A stretch of 64,000 bases of DNA from Modicisalibacter sp033446685 (lineage in GTDB: Bacteria > Pseudomonadota > Gammaproteobacteria > Pseudomonadales > Halomonadaceae). A program made the translations under genes and the position numbers. The stretch lies in assembly GCF_033446685.1 (NCBI RefSeq), contig NZ_JAWQLY010000012.1:1-64000 (forward strand). Direction: 5' to 3'. Position 1 is the stretch's first letter. Every line of letters starts with the position of its first letter. This document shows, in pieces, positions 1-8,694 of the stretch. Under the pieces are notes generated by a model that made no database searches, was not told the origin of the DNA, and saw only the letters and a program-made list of their open reading frames with translations.

Positions 1-73
1 TCGGGCTTCGGGCTTCGGGCTTCGGGCTTCGGGCTTCGGGCTTCGGGCTTCGGGCTTCGGGCTTCGGGCTTCG
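1..73. repeat. Heptanucleotide microsatellite (TCGGGCT)n
   Basis: Ten perfect tandem copies of the 7-bp unit TCGGGCT, followed by a partial TCG. The array starts at the window edge, so its real length is unknown. It lies downstream of the leftward SLC13-type gene. A 7-bp unit shifts reading frame with each copy, so translations through it give an artificial repeat peptide and not a real protein. Arrays of this type are prone to copy-number change by replication slippage. Confidence 0.95.
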
Positions 74-83
74 ACAGCATGTT

Positions 84-118
84 AGCTCGCAGCTCGTGGC
101 TCGTAGCCCGCCGCTCGC
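84..118. repeat. Degenerate AGCTCGT-type heptamers
   Basis: Five consecutive 7-bp units (AGCTCGC, AGCTCGT, GGCTCGT, AGCCCGC, CGCTCGC), each one or two changes from AGCTCGT. That is the unit repeated perfectly at 14937-15002. They sit directly between the TCGGGCT array and the stop codon of the neighbouring permease gene, which suggests an older, decayed array of the same family. Confidence 0.75.
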
Positions 119-120
119 GC

Positions 121-1887
121 CTAAAACCCCCATACCAGCGGTATCAAGCCGACGGCGGTGATGCCGACGACCAGGCTCACCGGCGCGCCCAGGCGCAGGT
201 AGTCGGTGAAACGGTAGCCCCCCGGCCCCAGCACCATCAGGTTGGTCTGGTATCCCAGCGGAGTCATGAAGCTGGCCGAGGCGGCGAACATGATGGCGAT
301 GACGAACGGCATGAAATCGACCCCGAGCTGGTCGGCCACCGAGACGGCGACCGGGAACATCAATACCGCCGCGGCGTTATTGGTGATCAGCTCGGTGAAC
401 AGCACCGTCATGGCGTAGACCAGCGCCAGCGCCAGCCAGGGCGAGGGGCCCTCCATGAACAGCAGCCACTGGGCGATCTGGGTTGCCGCGCCGGTCTTGC
501 CCATCGCCTCGCCAAGGGCGAAGGAAGCCGCGATGACGATGAGTACCGAAAGGTCGACATAGCGGCGCGCCTTGCTGGCGGTCACGCAGCGCGTCGCCAG
601 CATCGCCCCGGCGGCGAGGAAGGCCGCCTCGAGAATGCTCAGTAACCCACTGGCGCTGGCCACGACCAGCAAGCCGAGGATGCCCAGTGCCAACGGCGCC
701 TTGCGGAAATCGGGCGGCGTGGAATCGTGCAGCGCGCTGACCAGCAGAAAGTCCTTGCGATAGCGGTACTGCGGCACGAACTCCTGCGCGGCCTCCAGCA
801 GCAGGGTGTCGCCGACTTGCAGGCGGATCGCCCCCAGCTTGCCCGGCAGTCGCTTGCCGTGGCGGGATATCGAAAGAATCACCGCCTGATAGCGCGAGCG
901 GAAACGCGATTCGCGCACGGTCTGGTTGAGGCCGGTGAAATCCGGACCGATGACGGCTTCGACCAGGCAGCGCCTGTGGTTGGCGATATCCAGCTTGTGC
1001 ACGTCGCCGCCGGCGGGATGCAGACCGTTGATGCGCCGCAATTCGCGCGCGCATTCGGGGGCGCCGATGAAGACCAGCACATCGTTCGCCTGCAGCTGCG
1101 TCTCGGGCGGCACGGCGGTCATCAATCGGCCGTCGCGTTCGATATCCGCCAGGTACCCGTGGGTCAGGCTGCGCAGGCCGGCGTCGCGAATCGTCTTGCC
1201 GACCATCGGGCCGCCGGGCGTGACGAGCACCTCGACGGAATACTCGCGGGCCTGCTCGAGCTGTTCCAGCGCGCCCTGCCGGTTGGGCAACAGCCGGTCC
1301 GCCAGCGCGTAGATGAAGCCGCCGGCGATGACCAGCAACGGCACGCCGACCCACGCCAGTTCGAACATGCGCAGGGATACGCCCTGCTCGCTCTGCAGCA
1401 GACCGTCGACCACCAGGTTGGTGCTGGTGCCGATCAGCGTGCAGGTACCACCGAGGATCGCCGCGTAGCTCAGCGGCAAAAGCAGCTTTGAGGGCGGCAA
1501 CCCGAGCCGCGCGGCCCACTCCTGAATGGCCGGGATGAACATCGCCACGACGGTGGTGTTGTTCATGAAGGCGCTGAGCCCCGATGCGGGCAGCAACACC
1601 CGTAGCTGGGCCTGGCGCAACCGCTTCGGCTGGCCGAGCAGCGTATGGGCTATCCACTGAATCGCCCCCGTCTCCTTCAGGCCGGCGGCAACCACGTAGA
1701 GCGTCGCGATCGTCATCACCCCGGGGTTCGAGAACCCCGCCAACGCCTCGCCCGGCGAAAGAATGCCCACGATCACCAGAAACGCCATCGCGGCCATGAG
1801 AATGACGTCGGGGGCAATACGGGTCAGGGCGAGGGCGATGAGTACGGCGACAATGAGCGCCAGTGTGGTGAGTGCCGGAAGGGTCAT
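121..1887 (-). CDS. SLC13/DASS-family permease with central TrkA-C (RCK-C) domains
   Basis: Predicted inner-membrane carrier of 588 aa. Two hydrophobic halves flank a soluble centre (about residues 205-375) that reads as two TrkA-C/RCK-C regulatory domains. Both halves carry the family's asparagine-rich re-entrant motifs: NNTTVVAMF in the first and TNNAAAVLMFP in the second. These normally form the Na+ and anion sites of divalent anion/sodium symporters. Substrate cannot be read from sequence; sulfate or dicarboxylates are typical for the family. The ATG has only a weak ribosome-binding site. The gene is monocistronic, with repeats directly downstream. Confidence is high for family and low for substrate. 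Confidence 0.88.
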   Translation of the reverse strand: MTLPALTTLALIVAVLIALALTRIAPDVILMAAMAFLVIVGILSPGEALAGFSNPGVMTIATLYVVAAGLKETGAIQWIAHTLLGQPKRLRQAQLRVLLPASGLSAFMNNTTVVAMFIPAIQEWAARLGLPPSKLLLPLSYAAILGGTCTLIGTSTNLVVDGLLQSEQGVSLRMFELAWVGVPLLVIAGGFIYALADRLLPNRQGALEQLEQAREYSVEVLVTPGGPMVGKTIRDAGLRSLTHGYLADIERDGRLMTAVPPETQLQANDVLVFIGAPECARELRRINGLHPAGGDVHKLDIANHRRCLVEAVIGPDFTGLNQTVRESRFRSRYQAVILSISRHGKRLPGKLGAIRLQVGDTLLLEAAQEFVPQYRYRKDFLLVSALHDSTPPDFRKAPLALGILGLLVVASASGLLSILEAAFLAAGAMLATRCVTASKARRYVDLSVLIVIAASFALGEAMGKTGAATQIAQWLLFMEGPSPWLALALVYAMTVLFTELITNNAAAVLMFPVAVSVADQLGVDFMPFVIAIMFAASASFMTPLGYQTNLMVLGPGGYRFTDYLRLGAPVSLVVGITAVGLIPLVWGF

Positions 1888-2277
1888 TCGCTACAGATCA
1901 TTTGCAGGAGCATGGTCGCAGGGGGTCGGAATTCAGTATTTGCCGGGCGAGTGGTCAGAACACGCTACCGCCCGAGGATTGTTCCGGGCGGTTCCTAAAG
2001 CCCTTGAAAGCAGAATTCGTCGCTATTTCCGTTAGCGTTTGATGAGAAACAGCGAAGCATGACCTCAGCGGCCTGCTGTGGTCATTCTATTCGCGCACCT
2101 TGGGAGGCTCTAGCTTAGCGCAGTTGAAATTTGTGATTATGAACAAAAGGCTGTCATCGATTGGCGACAAATTCATGCTCTCGCCCTAGCCTAATACCCT
2201 ATTCGAACTATCTTTTTTGCCATATGTATTCATCGACCAACGGCTTTTCATGGTCTTTAGCTTGCTATGGCTTTTTA
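1888..2277. other. Intergenic region with one inverted repeat
   Basis: No convincing gene was found. It separates two leftward transcription units and should hold the promoter of the SLC13-type gene. The only clear structure is a perfect 8-bp inverted repeat (ACCGCCCG at 1967-1974, CGGGCGGT at 1985-1992, 10-nt loop), about 80 bp upstream of that gene's start. It has no T-run, so it may be an operator or 5'-leader hairpin. Confidence 0.5.
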
Positions 2278-2301
2278 ATGAAAAACGCGGCCTGAGCCGC
2301 G
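2278..2301 (-). terminator. Rho-independent terminator of the type I secretion operon
   Basis: Perfect stem CGCGGC/GCCGCG (2286-2291 with 2296-2301) with a CTGA loop. On the minus strand it is followed by five T's (plus-strand A's 2281-2285). It sits about 105 bp past the stop of the TolC-like gene, in the right orientation to end the leftward operon. Confidence 0.75.
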
Positions 2302-2405
2302 CGTTGCTTATATTACGAGAAGTGCCGTTGGGTTGCCAGAAAGGGGTATCTGCGCACGCTCCATCGGGAACAAGATCCCTCCCAAGAGCCAAGGACTGGG
2401 CAATC

Positions 2406-3911
2406 TCAAGCAGGCTGTACGATGCGCCGTAACAGCGCCATGGCATCGACGAGATCCTGGGTACCCAGGTCGCCGACCGCCGCCTGCAAGTTCAAGCGAT
2501 CGAGCAGATACTGGCGAACGACCTGGACGAACTGGATACGCAGGTCGTACAGGTTGGCGCGCGCATCGAGCACATCGACCAGGTCGCGCAGGCCGAGCTG
2601 CTCGCCCTTTTCGGCGGCCTGCAGGAACAGGCGGCTGGACTCGATGGAGCGCTTGAGCGCCTCGATCTGACGCTCGTCCCCTTTCAGACTGCGCAGGCGC
2701 TGGCGGACCTCCTGGCGGGCCAGGTTGAGGGCGTGGGTGTACGCTGCCTGACTGGCCCGCTGGGCGAGTTCGCCCTGCTTGACGCTGGCGCTGGTATAGC
2801 CGCCCTGATAGATCGGCACGTTCAGGCGCAGGCTGGCCGAGGCATCCTCGCTGTCCCGATAGGGATCGTTGGACCCGCGGTCCGAATAGGCCAGGTTGAG
2901 ATTGAGCTCGGGATAGTGGCCAGCGTGCCGCACACGGGTATCGACCCTGGCGATTTCCATTTGCTGCTTGCCGAGCGCGACCTCGACGTTGTTGACCGTT
3001 CGCTCGAGCCAGGGGTCGGCTTCGTCCCACTCGCCCGGCAAGCTCAATCGGCTCAGATCGCCCAGCTCGGACCCTTCGAATTGCGGCAAAGCCCCGGTCA
3101 GACGCTCCAACGAACTCAGCGCGTTATTGAGCTCGTTCTCGGCGCGCACGGCGTCGGCTACCGCCTGGTCGAGCCGCGCTTGCGACTCGAGCAAGTTGAT
3201 GCGATCGCCTATCCCCAGGTCGTAGGCGCGCTGAGCCTGCTTGGCCTGGAGCGTGAGCGACTGCTGCTTGGAAGCGAGCAGGCCCAGCTTGCGCGACGCC
3301 AGGAAGGCATCGAGATACGCTTCGGCGACCTGCAGCGCCAGGTCTCGCTCGGCGACCGCCACTTGCAGTTGCGCCGCGCCGCTCTGCGCTTCGGCCTTGT
3401 CGACCTTGCGCCAGCGCTCGAGGCTGAACAGCGACTGGGATAGCTGCACCTGCCAGCTCTTGTCGCGAGTGATGCCCCGGTAACGCGCGTCATAATCGTC
3501 GCCGGCGCCGCTGAGTTCGTTATCCGGATTATAGGCCGGGTTATCAGTGTAGTAGTTGTCCGACTCCTGGTAGGTATAGCCGGCGCTGGCCTGTATCTGC
3601 GGCTTGAGCCCGGCCTCGGCCATGGGCACCTGCTGGGAGGTCGCTTGCGCGTTGTAACGCTGGCTGGCCAGCTCGGCGTCGTTCTCGAGCGCCAGGGCGA
3701 ACAGGCGCGGCAGCGATGGCAAACTCTTCCGCTCGCCCGCCCCCTGTTCAGATGCCGGTATGGACGCGTCGCTGGCAGCCGTAAGCCGGCCGTCCAGCGC
3801 CGGCAAGGCGTCGACCTCATCCATCACCGAGGTGGACTGCGCCACCGCCAGCGGAGCAGCCAGCTGACCGAGCATTACCAGCCCCGACCCTATAAGGCGT
3901 CGCGTGCTCAT
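2406..3911 (-). CDS. TolC-family outer-membrane protein of a type I secretion system
   Basis: Outer-membrane efflux/secretion duct of 501 aa from the chosen ATG. It has an N-terminal signal peptide ending near PLAVAQS and then the alternating helical repeats of the OEP family (for example the LAQRASQAAYTHALNLARQE segment). A GTG two codons upstream overlaps the previous stop. The ATG at 3911 is preferred because GGAGGAG lies 5 nt before it. It is the third gene of an operon with an adaptor and an ABC exporter, so it probably completes their tripartite channel. A second TolC homologue is encoded at 24844-26310. Confidence 0.85.
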   Translation of the reverse strand: MSTRRLIGSGLVMLGQLAAPLAVAQSTSVMDEVDALPALDGRLTAASDASIPASEQGAGERKSLPSLPRLFALALENDAELASQRYNAQATSQQVPMAEAGLKPQIQASAGYTYQESDNYYTDNPAYNPDNELSGAGDDYDARYRGITRDKSWQVQLSQSLFSLERWRKVDKAEAQSGAAQLQVAVAERDLALQVAEAYLDAFLASRKLGLLASKQQSLTLQAKQAQRAYDLGIGDRINLLESQARLDQAVADAVRAENELNNALSSLERLTGALPQFEGSELGDLSRLSLPGEWDEADPWLERTVNNVEVALGKQQMEIARVDTRVRHAGHYPELNLNLAYSDRGSNDPYRDSEDASASLRLNVPIYQGGYTSASVKQGELAQRASQAAYTHALNLARQEVRQRLRSLKGDERQIEALKRSIESSRLFLQAAEKGEQLGLRDLVDVLDARANLYDLRIQFVQVVRQYLLDRLNLQAAVGDLGTQDLVDAMALLRRIVQPA

Positions 3912-3913
3912 GG

Positions 3914-5281
3914 TCACTCCTCCCGCATGGCACGCGCCAGCATGTCGGTGATCGGCTTGGTCATGTAGCTGGCGAAGGTGCGCTCGCCGGTACGGATCAT
4001 CACCTCGGCGGGCATGCCGGCCAGCAGCTCCATGCTCTCGGTCATCTTGCGCTTGCCGGCTTCGGTCACCCTGACCCGCACCTTGTAGTACTTCGCACCG
4101 GTGGCTTCGTCTTCGAAGGAGTCGGCGCTGACGTTGGCCACCTCCCCGTCGATGACGTTGGACAGGCGCTGGTTGAAGGCGCTGAAACGAATTTCGGCGT
4201 ACTGGCCGGGATAGATGTTGTCGATGTCGCGATCGGGAACGCGCGCCTCGATGACGAAGTCATCGCCGGAAGGCACGATTTCCATGATCGGCTCGCCGGG
4301 CTTGATGACCGCACCGACGGTATGGACCTTCAGGTCGACCACGGTACCGGCCACCGGCGCGGTAATGGTGGTCCGCTTGACCTGGTCGCCGAGCGCGGTG
4401 ATGCGCTGCTCGGCATCGGCGATATTGGCCTGGGCCTCGCGCAATTGCTCGCCGATCTCTCTCTGGAATTCCTGGATCTTGACCTGCTTCTGGACCTTGT
4501 TTTCGCTGATCTGCGACTTGAGCTCGGCGATCCTGGAGCGGCTCTGGGCGATCTCGCCCTTGAACTGCAGGACCTGACGCTCCAGCTCGCGCAGGCGCTG
4601 GTTGTCGCCCAGCCCCTCCTTGAACAGCGAGCGGTAGTCCTGGGCTTCCGCCTTTAACGAGGCCATGCGCGACTGGTTGACCTCGATCATGCCCTGCAGG
4701 CCGTCGATCTGCTCGCGCATCTGGGCCATCTGCTCGTCGAGGGCACTGAGGGTGCCTTCGAGCGCACCGCGCCGCGCCTGGAACAGCCCGCGTTGAACGG
4801 CGAGCACCTCCTTGATGCGCGGAGCGTCGCTATCGAGCAGTTGGTCCGGAAAGGTCAGCGATTCGGCGCCCTTCTGCTCGGCGAGCAGGCGGACCTCGGC
4901 GGCGCGGTTGATCAGATACTGGGAGCGCGCGATCTCGAGCTGCGAGCGCGCCTGGGTATTGTCGATCACCAGCAAGGTGTCGCCGGCTTCGACGTGGTCG
5001 CCGCCCTCGACGTTGATCTCGTCGACGATGCCGCCCTCCAGGTGCTGGATGGTCTTCTTGAACGATGCGACCGACACCGAGCCCGGCGCCACCACGGAAA
5101 CCGCCAGGTCGGCGGTCGCCGCCCAGCCGCCGAAACCGCCGAAGGCCACCAGCAGGATCGCCAGGCCCAGCCGCCGATAGCGCTTGTCGCTGGTGGGAAG
5201 CGCACTCGCCGGCGCCGGGCCGCCGGCGGTCAGCTGGCGCGGCCGGGTCGCGTCGATGTCGCGGGAATTGTCGCCTGCCAT
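3914..5281 (-). CDS. HlyD-family type I secretion periplasmic adaptor
   Basis: Membrane-fusion protein of 455 aa bridging the inner-membrane exporter and the TolC duct. It has a short cytoplasmic tail, one transmembrane helix (around LGLAILLVAFGGFGGWAA), a biotinyl-lipoyl-like segment (TIQHLEGGIVDEINVEGG), a long coiled coil, a second lipoyl half (APVAGTVVDLKVHTVGAVI) and a beta-barrel. The last order is typical of the HlyD/PrtE type. The ATG at 5281 is 2 nt beyond the exporter's stop; longer starts would lie inside that gene. Its stop overlaps the GTG just upstream of the TolC-like gene. Family assignment is firm; the cargo is unknown. Confidence 0.88.
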   Translation of the reverse strand: MAGDNSRDIDATRPRQLTAGGPAPASALPTSDKRYRRLGLAILLVAFGGFGGWAATADLAVSVVAPGSVSVASFKKTIQHLEGGIVDEINVEGGDHVEAGDTLLVIDNTQARSQLEIARSQYLINRAAEVRLLAEQKGAESLTFPDQLLDSDAPRIKEVLAVQRGLFQARRGALEGTLSALDEQMAQMREQIDGLQGMIEVNQSRMASLKAEAQDYRSLFKEGLGDNQRLRELERQVLQFKGEIAQSRSRIAELKSQISENKVQKQVKIQEFQREIGEQLREAQANIADAEQRITALGDQVKRTTITAPVAGTVVDLKVHTVGAVIKPGEPIMEIVPSGDDFVIEARVPDRDIDNIYPGQYAEIRFSAFNQRLSNVIDGEVANVSADSFEDEATGAKYYKVRVRVTEAGKRKMTESMELLAGMPAEVMIRTGERTFASYMTKPITDMLARAMREE

Positions 5282-5282
5282 G

Positions 5283-7076
5283 CTACTCGTGCTCCCCGGA
5301 TTGCGGCTTGCCGGTGTTGCCGGCGCTATTCGACCCTTGGACGGCGGCCAGCCGACCGGTGTTCGACCGGCCCAGCGCGGCACTGCCCTTCTGCGCCGGC
5401 GTCTTGGTGAGCTGGGCCAGCACCTGATCGCGCGGGCCGAACAGGCTGACCTGCCCCTCCTTGAGCACCAAAAGCTTGTCGACGAGCCTGAGCACGCTAT
5501 GGCGATGGCTGATCACGAACAGCGTGACCCCTTCGGCCTTGAGCTGCTTGATCGACTCGCCCAGCGCCCGCTCGCCGCGGTCGTCGAGATTGGAGTTGGG
5601 TTCGTCGAGCACCACCAGTACCGGATCGCCATACAGCGCACGCGCCAGGCCCACGCGTTGACGCTGGCCACCCGACAACGCCCCGCTGGCGGCGTTGATG
5701 GTGGTGTCGTAACCGTTGGGCAGTTGCAGGATCATCTCGTGCACGCCGGCTTTCCTGGCGGCGGCGACGACCTTCTGGGCGTCGACCTCGCCGAAGCGGG
5801 CGATGTTCTCGCTGATCGTGCCATCGAACAGCTCGATGTCCTGCGGCAGGTAGCCGATATGCGGGCCGAGCTCTTCGCGGTTCCACTGAACGATGTCGGC
5901 GCCGTCGAGGCGTACCGTGCCGACCTGCGAGGGCCAGACGCCCAGCAATACCCGCGCCAGGGTCGATTTACCCGCGGCGCTGGGGCCGATGATGCCGACG
6001 TGCTCGCCCCTGGCGACGTTGAAATTGATGCCGCGAATGGTCGCCATGCGCACGCCGGGCGGCGCCGCGGCGACGGTCTCGATGGCGATGTCGCCCCGCG
6101 GCGCGGGTAGCGACATGCGTTGCTGCTCGGCGGGGATCTGCGCGAGCAGCTCGTTGAGGCGATGGTAGGCGCTGCGCGCGCTGACGAAGCCCTTCCAGCT
6201 GCCGATCATCTGATCGATCGGCGCCAGCGCCCGGCCCATCAGGATCGAACCGGCGATCATCATGCCCGGCGTCATCTCGCCCTCGATCACCAGCAGCGCG
6301 CCAAGGCCGAGGATCAGCGACTGGAACAGCAAGCGCAGCACCTTGGAGGCGTTGCTCAGCGCGCCGGCGCGATCGCTTGCCCGCGATTGCTTGGCCAGGA
6401 ATTCGTGATGCTTGCCGGCCCAGCGGCCCATGATGCCCGGCAACATGCCCATGGCGTGCAGGACCTCGGAATTGCGCAGGTTCGAGTTGGCCAGGTCCTG
6501 GGCCTTGATGTGATCGTTGCTGGCGTCGGCCAACAGCGTCTTGGTGGCCTTTTCGTTGGCGACCGCCAGCGCCATAAGGATGATGCCGGCCACGCTGGCG
6601 AAAGCCCCCAGCCAGGGGTGAAACAGAAAGAGCACCGCCAGGTAGATCGGCACCCAGGGGGCGTCGAAGAAGGCGAACAGGCCATTGCCGGTAAGGAACT
6701 GGCGCAGGTTGGTCAGATCGCTCAGCGGCTGGGCGGTCTGCTTGCCCTGGGTCAGCACGCTGCGCCGGAACATCGCACTGTACAGGCGCCCGTTGACCAG
6801 TGTGTCCAGCCGGTTGCCGACGCGGATCAGAATGCGCGAGCGCACCAGCTCCAACCCACCCATGACCATGAACAGGAAGACCATCACCAGCGTCAGCATC
6901 AGCAGGGTTTCTGCGCTGCGCGAACTGATCACGCGATCGTAGACCTGCAACATGTACAGGGGTGGGACCAGCATCAGCACGTTGATGAACATGCTGAAAA
7001 ATCCCACCGAGAAGAAAGACCCACGACACACTTTCAAGGCGCGTTGCAGATCGGTGGCTTCTTTTTGGGAGGCCAT
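5283..7076 (-). CDS. Type I secretion ABC permease/ATPase (PrtD-like)
   Basis: Fused exporter half-transporter of 597 aa. Six membrane helices occupy roughly residues 20-300 and an ATPase domain follows. ATPase motifs are all present: Walker A GPSAAGKST, signature LSGGQRQRVGLARAL, Walker B VLVVLDEP and the switch His in ISHRH. There is no N-terminal C39-like domain, so it matches the PrtD/AprD group that exports proteases, lipases or other RTX-type proteins, not the HlyB/LapB groups. It is the first gene of a three-gene operon. No gene with glycine-rich GGxGxDxxx repeats was seen in the window, so the substrate is encoded elsewhere or is atypical. The C-terminal tail of about 40 residues is low complexity. 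Confidence 0.88.
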   Translation of the reverse strand: MASQKEATDLQRALKVCRGSFFSVGFFSMFINVLMLVPPLYMLQVYDRVISSRSAETLLMLTLVMVFLFMVMGGLELVRSRILIRVGNRLDTLVNGRLYSAMFRRSVLTQGKQTAQPLSDLTNLRQFLTGNGLFAFFDAPWVPIYLAVLFLFHPWLGAFASVAGIILMALAVANEKATKTLLADASNDHIKAQDLANSNLRNSEVLHAMGMLPGIMGRWAGKHHEFLAKQSRASDRAGALSNASKVLRLLFQSLILGLGALLVIEGEMTPGMMIAGSILMGRALAPIDQMIGSWKGFVSARSAYHRLNELLAQIPAEQQRMSLPAPRGDIAIETVAAAPPGVRMATIRGINFNVARGEHVGIIGPSAAGKSTLARVLLGVWPSQVGTVRLDGADIVQWNREELGPHIGYLPQDIELFDGTISENIARFGEVDAQKVVAAARKAGVHEMILQLPNGYDTTINAASGALSGGQRQRVGLARALYGDPVLVVLDEPNSNLDDRGERALGESIKQLKAEGVTLFVISHRHSVLRLVDKLLVLKEGQVSLFGPRDQVLAQLTKTPAQKGSAALGRSNTGRLAAVQGSNSAGNTGKPQSGEHE

Positions 7077-7150
7077 GCAATCGCTCGCAGTTGGAGGAAC
7101 AAAAGAGAATGGCGCGCTTGATGCACCGAAACCTTAAACAGATAGTACTA

Positions 7151-7174
7151 AGGTATCAGATAATACCGATACCT
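7151..7174. promoter_or_regulatory. Inverted repeat upstream of the type I secretion operon
   Basis: AGGTATC (7151-7157) and GATACCT (7168-7174) form a perfect 7-bp inverted repeat with a 10-bp spacer. A nested GGTAT/ATACC pair lies at 7152-7156 and 7163-7167. The site is about 75 bp upstream of the exporter's start codon, in AT-richer DNA, so it may be an operator. No regulator can be named. Confidence 0.35.
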
Positions 7175-7195
7175 GAGAGTCCCTGCTAAATAGAA

Positions 7196-7219
7196 CGAGG
7201 CGCCGCGAAGGGCGCCTCG
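7196..7219 (-). terminator. Terminator downstream of glyA
   Basis: Perfect 9-bp stem CGAGGCGCC/GGCGCCTCG (7196-7204 with 7211-7219) with a 6-nt loop. On the minus strand it is followed by TTCTATTTAG, a moderate U-rich tail. It lies about 50 bp past the glyA stop. Confidence 0.7.
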
Positions 7220-7269
7220 ATTGACTACGGATAAACGGGGCTAGTCAGCCGCTAGCCCGTCTGACGGGC

Positions 7270-8538
7270 TCAGCCCTGGCGATACACCGGCAGGCGTGCG
7301 CAGATCGCTTCGACCTTGGCCTTGACCTCGCTCTCGGCGGCACTGGAGTCGCCCTCGCCCATGGCGTCGAGGATGTCGCAGATCCAGCCGGCCAGATCGC
7401 GGCATTCGCTCTCGCCGAAGCCACGGGTGGTGACCGCCGGGGTGCCGATGCGCAGCCCCGAGGTGACGAACGGGCTCTGCGGGTCGCCGGGAACGGCGTT
7501 CTTGTTGACGGTGATATGCGCGCGGCCCAGCGCGGCATCGGCGTCCTTGCCGGTCAGGCCCTGCTTGACCAGCGAGAGCAGGAACAGGTGGTCCTCGGTG
7601 CCGCCGGAGACCACATCGAAGCCGCGCTCGAGGAATACCCCGGCCATCGCCTTGGCGTTGACGACCACCTGCTGCTGGTAAGCCTTGAACTCGGGGTCCA
7701 TGGCTTCCTTGAAGCAGATCGCCTTGGCGGCAATGACGTGCATCAGCGGGCCGCCCTGGCCGCCCGGGAAGACCGCCGACTGCAGTTTCTTCTCGATGTC
7801 GGCGTTGTCCTCGGCGGACAGGATCAGGCCGCCACGCGGGCCGCGCAGGGTCTTGTGGGTGGTGGTGGTGACCACATGAGCATGCGGCAGCGGGCTCGGG
7901 TAGACGCCGGCGGCGACCAGCCCGGCGATGTGCGCCATGTCGACCAGCAGGAAGGCACCGACCTCGTCGGCGATCTCGCGGAATTTCGCCCAGTCGATGA
8001 TCTGCGAATAGGCCGAGAAGCCGGCGATGATCATCTTCGGCTGGTGTTCGCGAGCCAGGCGCGCGACCTCGTCGTAGTCGATCAGGCCGTTCTCGCCCAG
8101 GCCGTACTGCACGGCATTGTAGTGCTTGCCCGAGAAGTTGGGCTTGGCGCCGTGGGTCAGGTGGCCGCCGGCGTCGAGGCTCATGCCCAGCACGGTGTCG
8201 CCGGGCTTGACCAGCGCCTGGAAGACCGCGCCGTTGGCCTGCGAGCCGGAGTGCGGCTGAACGTTGGCGTAGGTGGCGTTGAACAGCTGCTTGGCATAGT
8301 CGATGGCCATCTGCTCGACCACGTCGACGTGCTCGCAGCCGCCGTAATAGCGCTTGCCGGGATAGCCTTCCGCGTACTTGTTGGTCAGCTGCGTGCCCTG
8401 GGCCTGCATGACGCGCGGGCTGGCGTAGTTCTCGGAGGCGATCAGCTCGATGTGCGCCTCCTGGCGAGCGACCTCTTTCTGCATCGCATCCCACAGCGCG
8501 TCGTCGAATCCGGCAACCTGCATATCACGGGTGAACAT
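7270..8538 (-). CDS. glyA: Serine hydroxymethyltransferase
   Basis: PLP enzyme interconverting serine and glycine while loading tetrahydrofolate with a one-carbon unit. The 422-aa length matches the bacterial family. Visible motifs are the substrate-binding LIASENYAS region, YAEGYPGKRYYGG, and the PLP-lysine segment VVTTTTHKTLRGPRGG. An in-frame TTG seven codons upstream was rejected in favour of the ATG at 8538, which has AGGA about 9 nt before it and gives the canonical length. It is a single-gene unit with a terminator downstream. The upstream 156 bp contain an imperfect CCGGC...GCCGG hairpin near 8599-8621 of unknown role. Confidence 0.97.
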   Translation of the reverse strand: MFTRDMQVAGFDDALWDAMQKEVARQEAHIELIASENYASPRVMQAQGTQLTNKYAEGYPGKRYYGGCEHVDVVEQMAIDYAKQLFNATYANVQPHSGSQANGAVFQALVKPGDTVLGMSLDAGGHLTHGAKPNFSGKHYNAVQYGLGENGLIDYDEVARLAREHQPKMIIAGFSAYSQIIDWAKFREIADEVGAFLLVDMAHIAGLVAAGVYPSPLPHAHVVTTTTHKTLRGPRGGLILSAEDNADIEKKLQSAVFPGGQGGPLMHVIAAKAICFKEAMDPEFKAYQQQVVVNAKAMAGVFLERGFDVVSGGTEDHLFLLSLVKQGLTGKDADAALGRAHITVNKNAVPGDPQSPFVTSGLRIGTPAVTTRGFGESECRDLAGWICDILDAMGEGDSSAAESEVKAKVEAICARLPVYRQG

Positions 8539-8694
8539 CGGCGATAATCCTCGGCTCAAAGCGAAAAATCAGGGCGCCATGATACCCCAGCACTCCCGGC
8601 CTTTCACATGAAAGCCGGTCACGCCGACCCGAGAATTTCTCACCTTGGGTTTAGCTGAGCTATAGCCAACCGGCCTGGGCAGGCACAGGTCCGT

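Noticed and set aside
1..118. CRISPR array
   Set aside because: The units are only 7 bp with no spacers; the same holds for the 14937-15002 and 42025-42080 repeats.
5184..6110. Plus-strand frames across the type I secretion genes
   Set aside because: High-GC shadow frames opposite strongly conserved ABC and HlyD motifs.
2406..7076. LapBCE-type adhesin secretion system
   Set aside because: The exporter lacks the N-terminal C39-like domain and no giant adhesin gene is adjacent; the PrtD type fits better.
8539..8694. Glycine or other riboswitch upstream of glyA
   Set aside because: Only an imperfect hairpin is present; the conserved glycine aptamer blocks were not seen.
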